DNA of 33,038 bases from JAUWOY01 sp034431315. Lineage in GTDB: Bacteria; Chloroflexota; Anaerolineae; VGOG01. This document shows positions 15,643 through 24,402 of the stretch, piece after piece. Numbering within the stretch: the first letter of the stretch is position 1; each line of letters opens with the position of its first letter. Location of the stretch: NCBI GenBank assembly GCA_034431315.1, contig DAOUDK010000006.1, positions 1 to 33,038 of the forward strand, given 5' to 3'. The notes below the pieces were generated by a model. The model worked only from the letters and a program-made list of their open reading frames with translations. It did no database searches and was not told the DNA's origin. The translations under genes and the position numbers were made by a program.

Positions 15643-15731
15643 CTGTCAACGGATTTTTTGAACGGATTGAACGGAAAATGTCACGTGCGGAGCCCCAATC
15701 CGCTCAATTCGTTCCCGGAATCCGTTGACAG
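15643..15731. repeat. palindromic dispersed repeat, CTGTCAACGGATT type
   Basis: This 89-base segment is bounded by CTGTCAACGGATT and its complement AATCCGTTGACAG, with internal imperfect pairing (GAACGGATTGAACGG against CCGCTCAATTCGTTC). It has no ORF and occupies most of the 186-base gap between two leftward genes. It may fold as a long hairpin in the transcript. It looks like a small non-autonomous element; I saw no second full copy in the window. Confidence 0.7.
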
Positions 15732-15770
15732 TTACCCTCATGCCCCCGTTTTAACGTGCTGTGCATTAGT

Positions 15771-17318
15771 TTATGACTGAAAGTAGGGAACAATAAATTT
15801 GAACAGGCAAATCAGGTCCAGCCCCCATAAGCCCAGGTAGGGCAAAGCGAAAACCCAATCGTCGTATTTCTCAGGCAGGAACGCTTTGATTCCGAAGGCT
15901 ACCGCCGTCCCGCCCAGCAAAGAGATGCTCAGCTTGTTGAAGTCCCCAGTTACCAGGCCCTTGGCCGCCAGGCTCAGGGTGGCCGCCAGGAACAGGAGGG
16001 CCACTGCCTTGGCGTTGTCCCTGGCCAATACCTCCCGCAGGCCCAAAGCGAAGGCCAGGCCGAGGGGAACCAGAGCGGGAAAGAGATAGCGCCCCTGGTG
16101 CTGGACGAACTTGAGGTTGTACCAGAAATAGGAGAGTAAAGTCAAGAGGGCTGACAGGGCCAAAAGGCCGAGGGCCATCCTTTTTCGAGATAGATTCGTG
16201 AAAGCCGTCTCCACTTTCGAGTTCGTGTAACTTGTCCTGAGCCTGGTCGAAAGGTTCGTAGCAAAAAAGAGGGCCAAGCCCAATCCGACTACGGCACAGA
16301 GCAGGGCCAGGATCAAATAGATTCGCTGGTCTATCAGGATGCCCATCCAGCCGAACTGGGCCCAGAAGCTCCTGAAGGTGGTGAGGATGAAGTCCTGGGC
16401 AAATCTGGCTGCGCCGAGTTGGGCCAACCACTCCGCGGTGCGGGGCTGGCCAACTACGATGGCGTCGTGTCTCTGCATACCAAGGATGTCCAAACCGCCA
16501 TAGACCGAAACGTTGCGGATGAACCAGGGGAGAGTAAGCAAGAAACAGGAGGCAAGAAGCAAGAAGCATCGAATGTAAGTTGATTTTCGGCGTTGTTCCA
16601 GCCAGCCTTCTCTGACCACGACTGCGACCAAAGCCACAGGAACAGCAACCAGGGTCGTTATTTTGGTCAGCAAGCCCAGCCCTATCAGCACGCCCAGCCC
16701 CACGAACCGCCCTATCCCCTCAGCACGCCCCCCCCCAGTCCCCTCCAACCCTGGGGGGGAAGTTTTGACATACCTCACCAACATCCACAGAATCACCGCC
16801 AGTATCAATTCTGCCAACGTGTCGTTGTTCACCGCCGCCGTGATGGCGATGTGCATGGGGACGAAGGCCACGAAGGCGGTCGTGCCCAGGGCCAGAGCCT
16901 CGTGTCCGGTGAAGACCTCTTTGGCGATGCGATAGGTCACCCAGAGCAGACAGCAGCCTAGCAGGACGGAGAGCAGTCGGAGAGGCAAGAGTCCGCCGGC
17001 GAAGAGCTTGTAGACCACAGCGGCCAGGACGTAGTAAAGGGGCGGTTGGTGGAACTCGTAGCGCAGGGGCTCGATGGACATCTCAGAGGGGAAGCGCCTG
17101 GCTTTGATCTCCTCCAGGTAATCGTGGGGGTAGTCGCCCATCTGGAGGACAGGGAGGCGATAGTTCTCTGCCACGTATTTGATGTAGTTGTAATGGGCTG
17201 GCTCGTCGGGCACTTGCCAAGGAGGTGTCTTAACAGCGTAGAGGATGCCTACAGCTAGATAGGCGACGATAATTAGCACTATCAACCAGTTCTTGGAGCG
17301 GACAAACAGATCAGGCAT
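15771..17318 (-). CDS. polytopic membrane protein, DUF2142/GT39-like
   Basis: The roughly 515-residue protein has about ten hydrophobic segments. Its first loop reads KTPPWQVPDEPAHYNYIKYV, followed by EFHQPPLYYVLAAVVY. The acidic pair in the first extracytoplasmic loop and the QPPLYY motif are typical of GT-C type lipid-linked glycosyltransferases and the DUF2142 family. It probably transfers a sugar from a polyprenyl donor at the membrane, substrate unknown. ATG at 17318 follows GGGAGG at five bases; a GTG at 17324 overlaps that site. About eight residues around TNLSTRLRTSYTNSK are encoded by a dispersed repeat word (16231-16254). It stands alone between the small unknown gene and metG. Confidence 0.75.
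   Translation of the reverse strand: MPDLFVRSKNWLIVLIIVAYLAVGILYAVKTPPWQVPDEPAHYNYIKYVAENYRLPVLQMGDYPHDYLEEIKARRFPSEMSIEPLRYEFHQPPLYYVLAAVVYKLFAGGLLPLRLLSVLLGCCLLWVTYRIAKEVFTGHEALALGTTAFVAFVPMHIAITAAVNNDTLAELILAVILWMLVRYVKTSPPGLEGTGGGRAEGIGRFVGLGVLIGLGLLTKITTLVAVPVALVAVVVREGWLEQRRKSTYIRCFLLLASCFLLTLPWFIRNVSVYGGLDILGMQRHDAIVVGQPRTAEWLAQLGAARFAQDFILTTFRSFWAQFGWMGILIDQRIYLILALLCAVVGLGLALFFATNLSTRLRTSYTNSKVETAFTNLSRKRMALGLLALSALLTLLSYFWYNLKFVQHQGRYLFPALVPLGLAFALGLREVLARDNAKAVALLFLAATLSLAAKGLVTGDFNKLSISLLGGTAVAFGIKAFLPEKYDDWVFALPYLGLWGLDLICLFKFIVPYFQS
16231..16254. repeat. dispersed TGTCCTGAGC...GTCGAAAGG word inside a coding region
   Basis: CTTGTCCTGAGCCTGGTCGA and the following AAGG match a word seen again in the spacer at 26787-26810. 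Here it lies in frame within a loop of the polytopic membrane protein, next to the less conserved NLSTRLRTSYTNS segment, and looks like an in-frame insertion tolerated in a loop. Confidence 0.5.
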
Positions 17319-17452
17319 AGACACCTCCCAGATATTATTTTACATCACTCCCTCCAAAAAGTAAACCCTCACTTGCTTTCGGCGGGGGTCTGTTCGTTAG
17401 TCCCTGGTCAGGTGGTCGAGGGGGCAGGGGACTGTGCCAGCGCGGTGATGCC

Positions 17453-19210
17453 CTAACTCCCCAACCGCGCCAGTTCCTCCTCCACTATGCTTTCGTCCAG
17501 TTTCTTGAACAGCGGCTTGGGCTTGCGCAGGGCCTGGCCGGTTGGCAACTGGCTGGGAGCCCATTCCCCCTCTAAGCCGCTGCCATCGTAGCGGAGAGCC
17601 TGGTGGGTTCCGTGCTCCTCCTGGAGGGTCTCGATGTACTGTCGGCCCATGATGTCGCCGTCATAGCCCAGGAAATGGTGCAACTTCTGGGAGGAGAAGG
17701 GCAAGAAGGGACAGAAGAGGGTCTTCAGCGAATCAATCACCCGCAGGGCGACGTAGACGGTGGCGCCCGCCGCTTCGCGATCCTCCTTGATCTGGAGCCA
17801 GGGGGCCTTTTCATCGAGATAACCATTGGTCTCGCGGGCCAGAGCCATGACCTCGCCCAAAGCCGCTTTGAACTTGCAGCCATTCAGGAGTTGGCCGACA
17901 GGCTCGAAGGCGGCCTCTACTTTGTCCAGTAGAGCCTGGTCCGATTCACCCAATTGACTCGGCACTGGCACCTGCTTGTCGAAGTTCTTGTGGGCAAAGG
18001 TCAATACCCGATTGGCCAGGTTTCCCCAGGTAGCCACCAACTCGTCGTTGTTGCGGCGCCAGAAGTCGGCCCAGGAGAAATCGGTGTCGCGGCTTTCAGG
18101 GGCGTTGGCAGTCAGGTAGTAGCGCAGCGGATCGGGGTCGTAGCGCTGCAGGTAATCGGGCAACCAGACAGCCCAGTTGCGGCTGCCGGATATCTTTCGT
18201 CTCTCCAGATTCAGAAACTCGTTAGAGGGCACGTCGTACGGCAAGTTCAATGACCCTTCCTCAGCGTACAACCTCTCGATTCCCATCAGTGTGGCGGGCC
18301 ACATGATGCTATGGAAGGCGATGTTGTCCTTGGCGATGAAGTAGTAACTGCGACCAGGCTCATACCACCACTCCTTCCATTTCTCTGGCTGCCCCGTTAT
18401 CCTGGCCCACTCGACGCTGGCGGCTAGATAGCCGATCACCGCCTCAAACCAGACGTAGATTGTTTTGTCCTCGTTACCCTCCACCGGCACGGGAATGCCC
18501 CACTTCATGTCGCGGGTGATGGGTCGCTCTTGCAAGCCCTCTTTGAGATAATTGAGGGTGAAGTTATAGACGTTGGGCCGCCAGTACGTTTTATCCTGAA
18601 CCCATTCCAGTAGTCGCTCGTTCAGGGCGGGGAGATCGAGGAAGAAATGCTCCGTCTCTCGGATCACGGGACGGTGGCCGCAGAGCTTACAGGTGGGGTC
18701 AATGATCTCGATGGCATCCAGGGGTCGGCCACAGTTCTCGCACTGGTCGCCGCGGGCGTCCTTGCTGCCGCAGTGGGGGCAGGTGCCGTAGACGTAGCGG
18801 TCGGGAAGGAACTTGTGGCAGTGTTCACAGTAGAGCTGCTGCGTCGTCTTCTGAGAGAGATAGCCGTTCTCCAGGAGTGTGAGGAAAATGTCCTGAGCGA
18901 CTCGATGATGGTTCTCGGTGTCCGTGTGGGTGAAAAGGTCGTAGGCCAGGCCCAGCTCAATGAAACCATCCAGGAAACTTTGATGATAGCGCTCGAAGAC
19001 CTCCCGGGGCGAGACGCCATCCTCGTCAGCCTTGACGGTGATAGGCGTGCCGTGGCTATCCGAGCCAGATACCATGATGACATCGTTCCCTCTCAGACGC
19101 TGGTAGCGGGCGAAAATGTCCGCTGGCAAGTATGCCCCAGCCACATTGCCTACGTGGATGTATGATGATGAATAAGGCCAGGCGACGGCCACCAGGATTT
19201 TCTCCCCCAC
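17453..19210 (-). CDS. metG: methionyl-tRNA synthetase
   Basis: This class I synthetase charges tRNA-Met. The 585 residues include the HIGH-equivalent YIHVGNV near residue 18, the four-knuckle zinc domain CEHC, CPHC, CENC and CKLC, the anticodon-side NNDELVATWGNLANRVL region, and the KMSKS-equivalent RRKISGSRNW. The latter lacks the second lysine, as in branches with KFSSS-like forms. There is no C-terminal tRNA-binding dimer domain; the protein ends soon after the helical domain. Start is a GTG at 19210 with AGGAGG seven bases upstream. The 128-base gap below it toward the membrane protein shows GGTCAGGTGGTC words but no gene. Confidence 0.95.
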   Translation of the reverse strand: MGEKILVAVAWPYSSSYIHVGNVAGAYLPADIFARYQRLRGNDVIMVSGSDSHGTPITVKADEDGVSPREVFERYHQSFLDGFIELGLAYDLFTHTDTENHHRVAQDIFLTLLENGYLSQKTTQQLYCEHCHKFLPDRYVYGTCPHCGSKDARGDQCENCGRPLDAIEIIDPTCKLCGHRPVIRETEHFFLDLPALNERLLEWVQDKTYWRPNVYNFTLNYLKEGLQERPITRDMKWGIPVPVEGNEDKTIYVWFEAVIGYLAASVEWARITGQPEKWKEWWYEPGRSYYFIAKDNIAFHSIMWPATLMGIERLYAEEGSLNLPYDVPSNEFLNLERRKISGSRNWAVWLPDYLQRYDPDPLRYYLTANAPESRDTDFSWADFWRRNNDELVATWGNLANRVLTFAHKNFDKQVPVPSQLGESDQALLDKVEAAFEPVGQLLNGCKFKAALGEVMALARETNGYLDEKAPWLQIKEDREAAGATVYVALRVIDSLKTLFCPFLPFSSQKLHHFLGYDGDIMGRQYIETLQEEHGTHQALRYDGSGLEGEWAPSQLPTGQALRKPKPLFKKLDESIVEEELARLGS

Positions 19211-19232
19211 GTCAAATCCTCCTAACTAAAGT

Positions 19233-19289
19233 AACAGGTAACGAGGAACTGGTAACGAGTCTTCCTCCCCGTTCCTCGTTCCTCATTAC
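19233..19289. repeat. GTAACGAGGAAC word repeat
   Basis: Imperfect words such as AACGAGGAACTGGTAACGAG face their complements CGTTCCTCGTTCCTCATTAC, giving a loose palindrome in the spacer between metG and the next gene. It could form a hairpin in the transcript but has no T-run that would make it a clear terminator. Confidence 0.5.
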
Positions 19290-19628
19290 TTATTGCTCCC
19301 TTGCCCTCCAGTCCAGCAGGAAGTCCGGGATGTCTGGATAACCCTGGCTGTGGGCATATCTCAACATGACCCCCAGGTGGAAGCTGTAGGCCTCGTTGGC
19401 AGTGAATTTCTCACCATCGTAGAGATTCATCGGCAGCTTGCTGACCACGACCCACCACCACTCCGGTGCTCTGCCCGACCAGGCCTCGCCAGGCATGAAA
19501 TCCACCCTGTAGACCCTGGCTTCGATTGGATCATCAGGCAGATTGAAAGAGGCCGCCAAAACCGGCTCTCCGGCCTGGCCATCAGCCTCCGCCTCAACGT
19601 ATTCCCTTACCGTCTCTTTTTCATCCAT
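19290..19628 (-). CDS. uncharacterised small soluble protein
   Basis: I do not recognise this 112-residue acidic protein. It lacks cysteines, signal peptide and membrane segments. It has EWWWVVVSKLPMNLYDGEKF and ends DIPDFLLDWRAREQ. A GCAGGAGG ribosome site precedes ATG at 19628. The same direction as metG and a short spacer allow co-transcription, but nothing suggests a shared function. Confidence 0.6.
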   Translation of the reverse strand: MDEKETVREYVEAEADGQAGEPVLAASFNLPDDPIEARVYRVDFMPGEAWSGRAPEWWWVVVSKLPMNLYDGEKFTANEAYSFHLGVMLRYAHSQGYPDIPDFLLDWRAREQ

Positions 19629-19683
19629 GATTACCTCCTGCGAACAGTATAGCAGATTTCAACCCATTTGGCAAGAATCGAAA

Positions 19684-19735
19684 GACCGCTGAGGCCACTG
19701 GACTAGGGTCCAGCAGGAGCAGGTGGGTAGTCACC
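19684..19735. repeat. dispersed double-hairpin repeat, copy B
   Basis: This is the inverted counterpart of 4853-4917, sharing CCGCTGAGGCC, CTGGACTAGGGTCCAG and the GGAGCAGG word. It lies in the 133-base gap downstream of the MFS gene and could terminate it weakly, though no T-run follows. Confidence 0.7.
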
Positions 19736-19761
19736 TCGCCGATACGGGTCTGCCTTGTCCC

Positions 19762-20967
19762 CTACTTTCTCGGCAGCAGAAGAATGAGAGGCAGGCCCAA
19801 CAGGGTGACGACCGCGCTGGCGGTAAATGCCAGGCGCAGTCCAAACAGGTCCCCCATCGCTCCAAGCACCAATACGACCATCGAACTGAGTACGAAACTG
19901 AACGACATGTAGACGCCATTGGCCAACGCCCGATTCTCAGGAAAGCTCTCCTGGACCAGGGCCATGACGACGGGAGTGACGGAGAGGGCGGTGAAGCCCA
20001 TCACCAGCAGGAGAGGGAACTTAAGCCAGCCGTCAGTCGTCAAAAAGGCGAACATGAGGAACGGCGTCGTCAGCATGGAGACAAACAGAACCAGCCGGCG
20101 GCCCAGCCGGTCGCTCATCGTGCCCCCCAGCAGCGCGCCCACCACACCCCCTGCCTCCAGGAGCGAGAGGGATGCCCCGGCGAGCCAGAGGTCAGCGCCC
20201 TCCTCGCTCAGGAAGGTGGGCAGGTAGGTGGTCAGCGATCTGGTCATGAAGGAACGCGCCACGATGATGCCTGCCAGCGGGAGCAGAAGCGGCCCCATGC
20301 TCCGCAACGCCTGTCGCCAGGGCAGCCCCTGGCCGGCGTTGGTGGGCTGCGTCGGCACGTCTTTGAGCCGGACGTAGAGGATGGCTGAGGCCAGGAAGCC
20401 GCCGATCATCAGCCAGGGCGTGCCCTCCAGGCCCAGCAGGCGGACCGCGCTGACGATCACGATGGGTCCCAGGGTGCGGCCCAACTCGCCGCCGACCATC
20501 CAGAATCCCATGCCCCGGCCCAGGCTCCGCCCCGACAGGTTGCCGGCTATCACCGGCGCCACGGCGTGCAGGCTGGCCGAACTGAGGCCGGCCACCATCA
20601 GGAACAGGGCTAGCATCCCGTAGCCCGGCGCCACGCCCAGCAGACTCATCATCGCGGCGGTTACCGCGGGGGCCAGGATGACGAAGTAGCTCAAGTTCAC
20701 GCGGTCGGCCAGGTGGCCGATGAAAGGCTGGAGCAACGACGGCCCTTGCACGAAGACCGTCAGAATCCCGGCCTCGGTCTTGGACAGAGCCAGGTTGGTG
20801 ATGAAGGCCGGCAGGAGAGGGGCCAGGAAGGCGGTATAGGTATCGTGAACCGCGTGCCCCGCGCTGATGGTGAGCACGCCGTCGGTCTGAAATCGTTCGG
20901 CTTCAGGAACCATGGTTACAGTCCCAGCCTTCGATGTGCTTTCAATGGAATCGCTTGTAGTTGGCAT
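19762..20967 (-). CDS. MFS transporter, fosmidomycin-resistance (Fsr)-like
   Basis: The 401-residue protein has about twelve membrane segments. The early GHAVHDTYTAFLAPLLPAFI followed by LQPFIGHLADRVN is characteristic of the Fsr branch of drug-efflux MFS proteins. The mid-protein GTMSDRLGRRLVLFVS is the repeated loop motif. The first 30 residues are soluble and the start is uncertain. ATG at 20967 lies seven bases below the amidase stop without a strong ribosome site, so coupling is likely. Co-location with an amidase suggests transport of an amide or its product, but that is speculation. Confidence 0.8.
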   Translation of the reverse strand: MPTTSDSIESTSKAGTVTMVPEAERFQTDGVLTISAGHAVHDTYTAFLAPLLPAFITNLALSKTEAGILTVFVQGPSLLQPFIGHLADRVNLSYFVILAPAVTAAMMSLLGVAPGYGMLALFLMVAGLSSASLHAVAPVIAGNLSGRSLGRGMGFWMVGGELGRTLGPIVIVSAVRLLGLEGTPWLMIGGFLASAILYVRLKDVPTQPTNAGQGLPWRQALRSMGPLLLPLAGIIVARSFMTRSLTTYLPTFLSEEGADLWLAGASLSLLEAGGVVGALLGGTMSDRLGRRLVLFVSMLTTPFLMFAFLTTDGWLKFPLLLVMGFTALSVTPVVMALVQESFPENRALANGVYMSFSFVLSSMVVLVLGAMGDLFGLRLAFTASAVVTLLGLPLILLLPRK

Positions 20968-20974
20968 GATGGTC

Positions 20975-22378
20975 TCAAGTGCAATAGGGGCGAGGTATTC
21001 TTACCCCCCAACCCGCAGTCGTCTCGTAGGCGTGGCCCACCCGCAGCACCGTCGCCTCGTCGAGGGCGCGGCCGATGATCTGGAGTCCCACGGGAAGCCC
21101 CGCGCCAGTGAAGCCGCAAGGCACGGAGAGGGCGGGCAGCCCGGCCAGGTTCGCGGGGGAAGTCAGCCGCAACAGCGAGCTTCTCACCTCAGGGGTCCCT
21201 GCTTCATCAAGGCGAGGAGCGGGGATGGGCGTCGTCGGTGCCAGCAGCACGTCCACCTCCCGCAGCGCGTGGCGGAAGTCGTCGGCGATGAGACGCCTGG
21301 CTCGCTGGGCCTGCAGGTAGCGGACGGCCGGCACCAGCAGGCCCGGCTCCATGCGCTCGCGCACGTCGTCGCCGTAGTCGTGCGGGCGGTTGATCAGCCA
21401 GTCGCGATGGTAGGCGGCGGCCTCGGAGATGCTGATGGGCCAATACACCGCCGGAGCGTACTCCAGTCGCGGCAGGGCGACTTCTTCAATCGTCCCGCCC
21501 AGTCGGCCCAGCACGGCAATTGCCGCCCGCACGCACTCCTCGACCTCAGCGTCCAGATCATCGAAGTAGAAGTGCTGCGGCACGCCCAGGCGCAGCCCTT
21601 TCACCCCGGCATCCAGGCCAGCCGTGAAGTCAGGCACCGGCGCGTCGATTGAGGCGGGGTCGCGGGGGTCGTGGCCAGCGACGACCTTGAGCATCAGGGC
21701 CGCGTCGCGCACGCTGCGGGTCATGGGGCCGACGTGGTCCATTGTCCAGGCCAGGGGGACGACGCCGTGCCTGCTCACGCGGCCATAGGTGGGCTTGAGC
21801 CCCACGATGCCGCACAGGGCGGCGGGGATACGGATGGAGCCGCCGGTGTCGGTGCCCATGGCGGCGGTGCACAGCCCTGCCGCCACTGCTGCCGCCGATC
21901 CCCCGCTGGAGCCGCCGGCGATGCGTTCCGCGTCCCACGGGTTGCGCGTCGTTCCGTAGTGGGGGTTGATGGTGGTGACGCCGAAAGCGAACTCGTGCAG
22001 GTTGGTCTTGCCAACGATGACGGCGCCGGCAGCTTTGAGCCGGGACACGCTGTGGGCATCCTCGTGGGGGACGAAATCGGCCAGGATTTTGGAGCCAGCC
22101 GTGGTGCGGACGCCCTGGGTCCAGAAGAGGTCCTTGAGCGAGATGGGGACGCCATGCAGCGGGCCGAGGTAGCCGCCGGTCGGGATCACGTTTTCTGCCT
22201 CCCGCGCCGCTGACATGGCCTCGTCGTGCAGCACGGTGAGGTAGGCATTGAGGCGTCCGTCCAGCGCCTCGATGCGCTCCAGCACCGCCTGCGTCACGAC
22301 GACGGGCGACACGTCTACGCTCTCGATGAGCGGCGCCAGCTCGGCGATGGTGAGAAAAGGCAAGTCGCTCTGATTCAT
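20975..22378 (-). CDS. amidase-signature hydrolase (GatA/AtzE-like)
   Basis: This 467-residue amidase-signature enzyme has the complete Lys-Ser-Ser triad: K82 in PISLKDLFW, S157 in AGGSSGGSAAA and the nucleophile S181 in DTGGSIRIPAALCG. PTYGRVSRHGVVPLAWTMDH follows as in GatA. A free-standing GatA is possible, but no gatB is adjacent, and the tiny GatC-like ORF overlapping its start resembles the AtzG-AtzE pairing. A dedicated amide hydrolase is therefore likelier than tRNA amidotransferase. Its ATG at 22378 overlaps the upstream stop as ATGA. Confidence 0.85.
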   Translation of the reverse strand: MNQSDLPFLTIAELAPLIESVDVSPVVVTQAVLERIEALDGRLNAYLTVLHDEAMSAAREAENVIPTGGYLGPLHGVPISLKDLFWTQGVRTTAGSKILADFVPHEDAHSVSRLKAAGAVIVGKTNLHEFAFGVTTINPHYGTTRNPWDAERIAGGSSGGSAAAVAAGLCTAAMGTDTGGSIRIPAALCGIVGLKPTYGRVSRHGVVPLAWTMDHVGPMTRSVRDAALMLKVVAGHDPRDPASIDAPVPDFTAGLDAGVKGLRLGVPQHFYFDDLDAEVEECVRAAIAVLGRLGGTIEEVALPRLEYAPAVYWPISISEAAAYHRDWLINRPHDYGDDVRERMEPGLLVPAVRYLQAQRARRLIADDFRHALREVDVLLAPTTPIPAPRLDEAGTPEVRSSLLRLTSPANLAGLPALSVPCGFTGAGLPVGLQIIGRALDEATVLRVGHAYETTAGWGVRIPRPYCT

Positions 22379-22548
22379 CTCTCGCCCTCCGTCACGCTGA
22401 GGGTCACTGCCGGTTCCACGTCTTGCAGGTCTAGCTCGTCGAGACGGCTCACCGCCTCGTGAAAGGCCTCAAGCAATGGGAGCATCTCGCCGAGCCGGGT
22501 CTCATCAAGTTCGGTCAGGATCGTTACAATTGCATCCATTGAATTCAT
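22375..22548 (-). CDS. tiny GatC/AtzG-like subunit
   Basis: This 57-residue ORF starts at ATG 22548 with GGAGG seven bases upstream and overlaps the amidase start by four bases (ATGA). Its second half, LEAFHEAVSRLDELDLQDVE followed by PAV, resembles the end of GatC, where a short helix precedes an ELD-x-GVEP motif. The N-terminal helix of GatC is shortened. In AtzE systems such a small protein stabilises the amidase. It is too short for usual cut-offs, but its ribosome site and overlap make it a real gene. Family placement is by eye. Confidence 0.65.
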   Translation of the reverse strand: MNSMDAIVTILTELDETRLGEMLPLLEAFHEAVSRLDELDLQDVEPAVTLSVTEGER

Positions 22549-22571
22549 CAGAGCTCCTCCCTTCAGTCACT

Positions 22572-23873
22572 TCAGCGGGTCGGCTTGTCTCCCCTGGGGA
22601 TGCCAACCAGCAGCGCCAGCGGTCCCAATAGCAACAGCCACATCGTCACCGTCAGGTCAAACCGCTCGGCCACCAGCCCCAACCCCAGCGGGACAAGTGC
22701 GCCCACCAACCCGAACACGTTCCCCACCGCCATCACCGTGCCGCTCTGCCCCGGCATGGCCGAATACAACTGCGCCTTGAGGATCGAATACCAGCCCGTG
22801 CTGAAGAAGCCCAACAGCCCCAGCAGCACCAATCTGGCCCAGAAGCCCGGCGCCAGCAGGAAGGCGGGGAACAGCACCAGTTCCGCAGCCGCGCTCAAAC
22901 GCAGGTAGCGCAGGCCGCGCACGCGCTCCAGGAGCGGGATGAGCAGCAAGTTGCCCAGCAGCCCCAGCCCCGTCCACACCGCCACCGCTGCCCCAGCCTG
23001 GGCCGGCGTCGCGCCCACCACGTCCACCAGGTATAGGGCCAGGAATCCCAGCAGCACGTCCAGCATCAGGGCTGACGCTTAGGAGAACTGCAACAGCGTC
23101 AGCCTGCGCAGCACCTCACCCCGCAGCAGCGCGCGCAGGGCGTCCATCAAGCCCGCCTTGAAATCAGCTTTCTCGGCCCCCCGCTGTCCGATGGCAGACC
23201 GAAGGCGGTACACCATCGCCAGCGGGATCAGGGTCAGCCCGGCGAAGACGAGGAACAGCCCGCGCCAACCCAGGCCCAGCATGGCTGCTGCGCCCAGGGC
23301 TATGGGGCCGGCCACCACGCCCAGCGAGCCGGCGAAGGTCCAGCGCGCCATGTTCTGCTCGTGGCAGGCGGGATCGGTGTCCATCAGCGTCGCCTGCGAC
23401 AGCGAGACGAACGCGCCCGAAGCCGGATAAAAGATTATAGACGAAATCAGCAAAACGGGGAAATCCTGGCTCAGCGCCGCAAGCAGCAGCGCCAGGGCAA
23501 ACACAACGCCGCCACCCAGGATCAGGACGCGGCGTCTCCATATATCACCCAATACGCCCAGAAAAGGTTCAACCAGACTGCCGACCAAACTGGGCAGACC
23601 AAGCAGCAAGCCGACCTGAGCGTAGCTCAAGCTCAGGTCGGTGCGGATCAGCGGCCAGGCCGCCTCGCGGGCCCCGAAGACGAACTCGTCGAGGAACTCG
23701 ATGGCGAGCAGGGTGAGGGTGAAGACGGCTGCGTGGCGAAGGGTACGGGAGTGAGAGTTACTCACAACTCCTCTCGAAACGGTGCATCCAGCAGCGATGC
23801 CTAGAATCACTGAGACCACTGAACACACTGAAGACTGGCTTAATTCAGCGAACTCAGCGCCCGCCAGCGTCAT
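22572..23873 (-). pseudogene. MFS transporter split by an in-frame TAA
   Basis: Two leftward reading segments, 23079-23873 and 22572-23066, are in the same frame and separated only by a TAA at 23079-23081 and four codons. The first half carries about six membrane segments with GDIWRRRVLILGGG. The second begins DVLLGFLALYLVDVVGATPAQ and supplies the rest of a 12-TM MFS protein. A single nonsense or small insertion in one ancestral gene is the simplest reading; readthrough or two half-transporters are less likely. The N-terminal 36 or so codons from ATG 23873 are built from a CACTGAACACACTG word repeat, so the original start may be GTG at 23765. The second half could restart at ATG 23066. It lies directly upstream of the amidase pair. 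Confidence 0.75.
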
Positions 23874-24313
23874 CAGCGATGAATCAGGGCCTGCTGGATG
23901 GCGGGTGTCAATTGCACCAGCAAGTCATGGATGGATTCCAAGCCCAGCCCGACCAGGAACCAGACTGGGCCATAATCCAGCCGAATGAGGCCGTGCACGT
24001 GCCAGCGGGCGCGGCTGTAGTCCCAGGGGCAGACACCGATCACGCGCTTCAGCAACCAGCCCGTCAGGTACTCCACGGCCCAGAAACCCAACACGTAGAT
24101 AACGCCCCGCAGCGGCCACGGCCAGGCGCGGAGGGCGTTGTGGAGGGGTTCGTACAGGGGCGCGATGAGGCCATAGAGGGGAAACATCCACAGATAGGTA
24201 GTGCCTCTAAGCTTCCAATCTCGCTGCTGCCCGCTGACCTTTTCCCTGGTCGCGGTCCACATGATCTCGCCGCACCAGCCGAGCGTTCCGTAGATGATGA
24301 ATCGAGTGGTCAT
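23873..24313 (-). CDS. CmpB-type (PF06541-like) small membrane protein
   Basis: The 146-residue protein has about four membrane segments. It starts FIIYGTLGWCGEIMW, continues LWMFPLYGLIAPLYEPLHNA and ends with VEYLTGWLLKRVIGVCPWDY and YGPVWFLVGLGLE. This pattern fits the putative ABC-transporter type IV (CmpB) family, whose function is not settled. Its stop shares one base with the ATG of the split MFS gene (TGATG), so they were probably co-translated. It begins close below the repeat block that follows the first TIR-FGE gene. Confidence 0.65.
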   Translation of the reverse strand: MTTRFIIYGTLGWCGEIMWTATREKVSGQQRDWKLRGTTYLWMFPLYGLIAPLYEPLHNALRAWPWPLRGVIYVLGFWAVEYLTGWLLKRVIGVCPWDYSRARWHVHGLIRLDYGPVWFLVGLGLESIHDLLVQLTPAIQQALIHR

Positions 24314-24324
24314 GTTGCCCTCGC

Positions 24325-24402
24325 GCGCGTCGGCTGGGGGCGCAGCCCCCAGACCCCCGCTTCAGAATTCAGAAATCCAGAAACCAGAAACCAACAACTT
24401 AA
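24325..24402. repeat. conserved 3' block with 8-bp hairpin, copy A
   Basis: About 75 bp from the stop of the TIR-FGE gene onward are nearly identical to 26903-26975 below the paralogue, although this is non-coding DNA. The block includes a hairpin with arms CTGGGGGC/GCCCCCAG and a 3-base loop (24334-24352). This copy has a 6-base AACCAG duplication. Flanking DNA beyond GCGCGT differs. It may be a terminator-like repeat, or the hairpin expected next to a retrohoming target. Confidence 0.7.

Noticed and set aside
20975..22548. GatCAB tRNA amidotransferase locus
   Set aside because: No gatB is adjacent, the GatC-like ORF is very short, and the neighbours are transporters. A dedicated amidase pair is likelier, though a GatA role is not excluded.
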